Assembly (NCBI GenBank): GCA_902797125.1
Contig: CADBRS010000230.1
Location: 1 to 6,375, forward strand
Length of the DNA: 6,375 bases
DNA from: an uncultured Ruminococcus sp.
Lineage (GTDB): Bacteria; Bacillota; Clostridia; Oscillospirales; CAG-272
Direction: 5' to 3'
The notes below the pieces were generated by a model. That model had not been told where the DNA came from and ran no database searches. It saw only the letters and a list, made by a program, of their open reading frames with translations. Shown here piece by piece: positions 5,184 to 6,375 of this stretch. Each line of letters starts with the position of its first letter. Position 1 is the stretch's first letter. A program made the translations under genes and the position numbers.

Positions 5184-6031
5184 AGAGTATCTCTCTGGGC
5201 CGATACTATGCCGCGGATTCGGTCATCCACCGTCTCGATCCGCGGGGCAAGATCGTTTTGACCATCCTTTTCATCGTTTCGACTTTCCTGGCCAAGAACG
5301 TGATCTCTTTTGCGCTGCTGATCCTTTTTGTCGCTGCGCTCTCACTCCTGTCCCGGGTCCCGCTTTCCCTGATCCTTCGCTCTTTGCGGGGCGTCACGGT
5401 CGTGATCATTTTTGCGGCCCTGATCAATCTGTTCCTGACGAATATCGATCAGGCGACTTTCCTCGTCGAATTCGGAGAATGGAACGGGCGTATGTACGGC
5501 ATCACGGTCGAGGGCCTGATCCGTTCGGGCTGCATGGTCTTGCGGATCATCTGCCTGATCATCGGGACGACGCTGCTCCTGACTTACACCATGACTCCGA
5601 TCGAACTGACGGACGGGATCAGCAATCTGCTTCATCCGCTGATGAAGATCCATATCCCGGTCGATCTTTTCGCGATGATGATGTCTATCGCGCTGCGGTT
5701 CATCCCGACTCTTTCGGAAGACGCCGAGCGGATCATGAACGCCCAAAAATCCAGAGGCACGAACTTCTCGGACGGCGGGCTGATCCGGAAAGCGCGGGCT
5801 CTGATCCCGATCCTGATCCCTTTGTTCGTCTCCTCCTTTAAAAGGGGAGAGGAACTGGCTGTCGCCATGGAGTGCCGCTGCTACCACAGCGGAGACGACC
5901 GGACGAGGATGGAAGTCCTGAAGTGGCACGTCAGGGACACGCTGTTTTTCCTTTTGCTGATCGCTTTGGGCGCAGGCATCGTTCTGATCAATATCTTCTT
6001 TGCCTGGATCCCTTATTTCACCGTCTTGTGA
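5180..6031 (+). CDS. ecfT: ECF transporter transmembrane coupling protein EcfT
   Basis: EcfT is the membrane scaffold of the ECF module; it transmits ATP-driven movement of EcfA1-EcfA2 to the S component. The 283-residue product has hydrophobic segments at about 26-58 (probably two), 71-90, 117-137, 207-220 and 253-276. It begins with a family-typical N-terminus (LGRYYAADSVIHRLDPRGK). The cytoplasmic region contains SIALRFIPTLSEDAERI (169-185) and the two coupling-helix motifs that sit in the ATPase grooves: SRG (191-193) in AQKSRG, and CRC (232-234) in MECRCYHSG, where the family usually has an A-R-x triplet. Both central arginines are retained, so it should be functional. It overlaps ecfA2 by 4 bases and is followed 7 bases later by truA. 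No S component lies in the window, as expected for a shared group II module. Confidence 0.96.
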   Translation: MKSISLGRYYAADSVIHRLDPRGKIVLTILFIVSTFLAKNVISFALLILFVAALSLLSRVPLSLILRSLRGVTVVIIFAALINLFLTNIDQATFLVEFGEWNGRMYGITVEGLIRSGCMVLRIICLIIGTTLLLTYTMTPIELTDGISNLLHPLMKIHIPVDLFAMMMSIALRFIPTLSEDAERIMNAQKSRGTNFSDGGLIRKARALIPILIPLFVSSFKRGEELAVAMECRCYHSGDDRTRMEVLKWHVRDTLFFLLLIALGAGIVLINIFFAWIPYFTVL

Positions 6032-6038
6032 GGTTTTT

Positions 6039-6375
6039 GTGAAACTTTTACTCAAACTGTCCTTCACCGGTCAGGATTTTTGCGGCTATCAGGTCCAGAA
6101 GAACGGCCGGACCGTGCAGAAAACACTCAATGACGCATGCTTGAAACTGTTCGGTTTCCCCTGTGATATCGCAGGCTGCAGCCGGACGGACAGCGGCGTG
6201 CACGCCCGTGTCTTTTACTGCACCGTGACCCGTCAGGGAACGGACTCTCTGGACGTTTCCATCGATCCTTCAAGGATCCCGCTGGCGCTCAATTATCATT
6301 TGAAATCTGATATCGCGGTGTCCAAAGCCATGTTCGTCGGCCCGGATTTCCATCCGCGGTATTCGGCCCTCTCCA
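6039..6375 (+). CDS. truA: tRNA pseudouridine(38-40) synthase TruA, N-terminal part cut by window end
   Basis: TruA converts uridines 38-40 in the anticodon arm of tRNAs to pseudouridine. The 112 visible residues begin KLLLKLSFTGQDFCGYQVQ and include NGRTVQKTLNDA (22-33), the standard TruA opening. The catalytic aspartate is D51 in AGCSRTDSGVHA (45-56), and IPLALNYHL (80-88) and DFHPRYSA (103-110) follow. 'GCSRTDSGVHA' in place of the E. coli-like 'GAGRTDAGVHA' is what I recall from clostridial proteins. The start is GTG 6039, with TGAGG (6029-6033) 5 bases upstream overlapping the ecfT stop; no ATG occurs nearby in this frame. The gene is open to the window end, so only about 45% of the usual 245-260 residues is seen. 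The ecfT-truA adjacency is a classic Firmicutes arrangement. Confidence 0.95.
   Translation, partial: MKLLLKLSFTGQDFCGYQVQKNGRTVQKTLNDACLKLFGFPCDIAGCSRTDSGVHARVFYCTVTRQGTDSLDVSIDPSRIPLALNYHLKSDIAVSKAMFVGPDFHPRYSALS

Noticed and set aside
1..6375. CRISPR array, tRNA, rRNA or riboswitch
   Set aside because: No regularly spaced direct repeats, cloverleaf or rRNA-like sequence was seen, and the 22-base gap before ecfA1 is too short for a riboswitch.

Overview
The window looks like part of a genome from the Firmicutes, most likely a Clostridia/Oscillospiraceae-type gut bacterium. The evidence is the gene order ecfA1-ecfA2-ecfT-truA, strong Shine-Dalgarno sites throughout, a clostridial-style TruA active-site sequence (GCSRTDSGVHA), and an N-terminal protein fragment of a kind I recall from clostridial secreted proteins. 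No species can be named from the sequence.

The window has two parts. The left part (1 to about 1940) is AT-richer and looks like accessory or decaying DNA. It starts with a scrambled gene: a stretch in one frame resembling the N-terminus of large clostridial exported proteins runs into another frame that encodes the C-terminal part of a caspase-like (CHAT/clan CD type) peptidase domain. The putative catalytic His (codon 102-104) and Cys (codon 213-215) are both still readable in that second frame, but it has no usable start upstream of the His. Next comes an intact gene for a 324-residue lipoprotein of unknown function, with its ribosome binding site at the end of the peptidase fragment. A 458-base intergenic stretch follows. 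Its right half is a remnant of an insertion sequence with an IS1380-like transposase N-terminus, an extended -10 promoter and a large inverted repeat.

The right part (1950 to the end) is GC-richer, densely packed and all on the + strand, and looks like one housekeeping operon. Its order is ruvC (Holliday junction resolvase), a class I SAM-dependent methyltransferase of the RlmI-like superfamily, ecfA1 and ecfA2 (two ABC ATPases), ecfT (membrane coupling protein), and truA (tRNA pseudouridine synthase, cut by the window end). Gaps are 4, 22 and 7 bases and two junctions overlap (8 and 4 bases), so translational coupling is likely. EcfA1, EcfA2 and EcfT together form the shared energising module of group II ECF vitamin/metal transporters; no substrate-binding S component is encoded here.

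The points most worth a second look are the deletion-like fusion at the left edge, the peptidase-lipoprotein pair, the insertion-sequence remnant whose promoter may drive the ruvC operon, a charged insertion of about 29 residues in EcfA2, and a ruvC separated from ruvAB and placed ahead of the ECF module.
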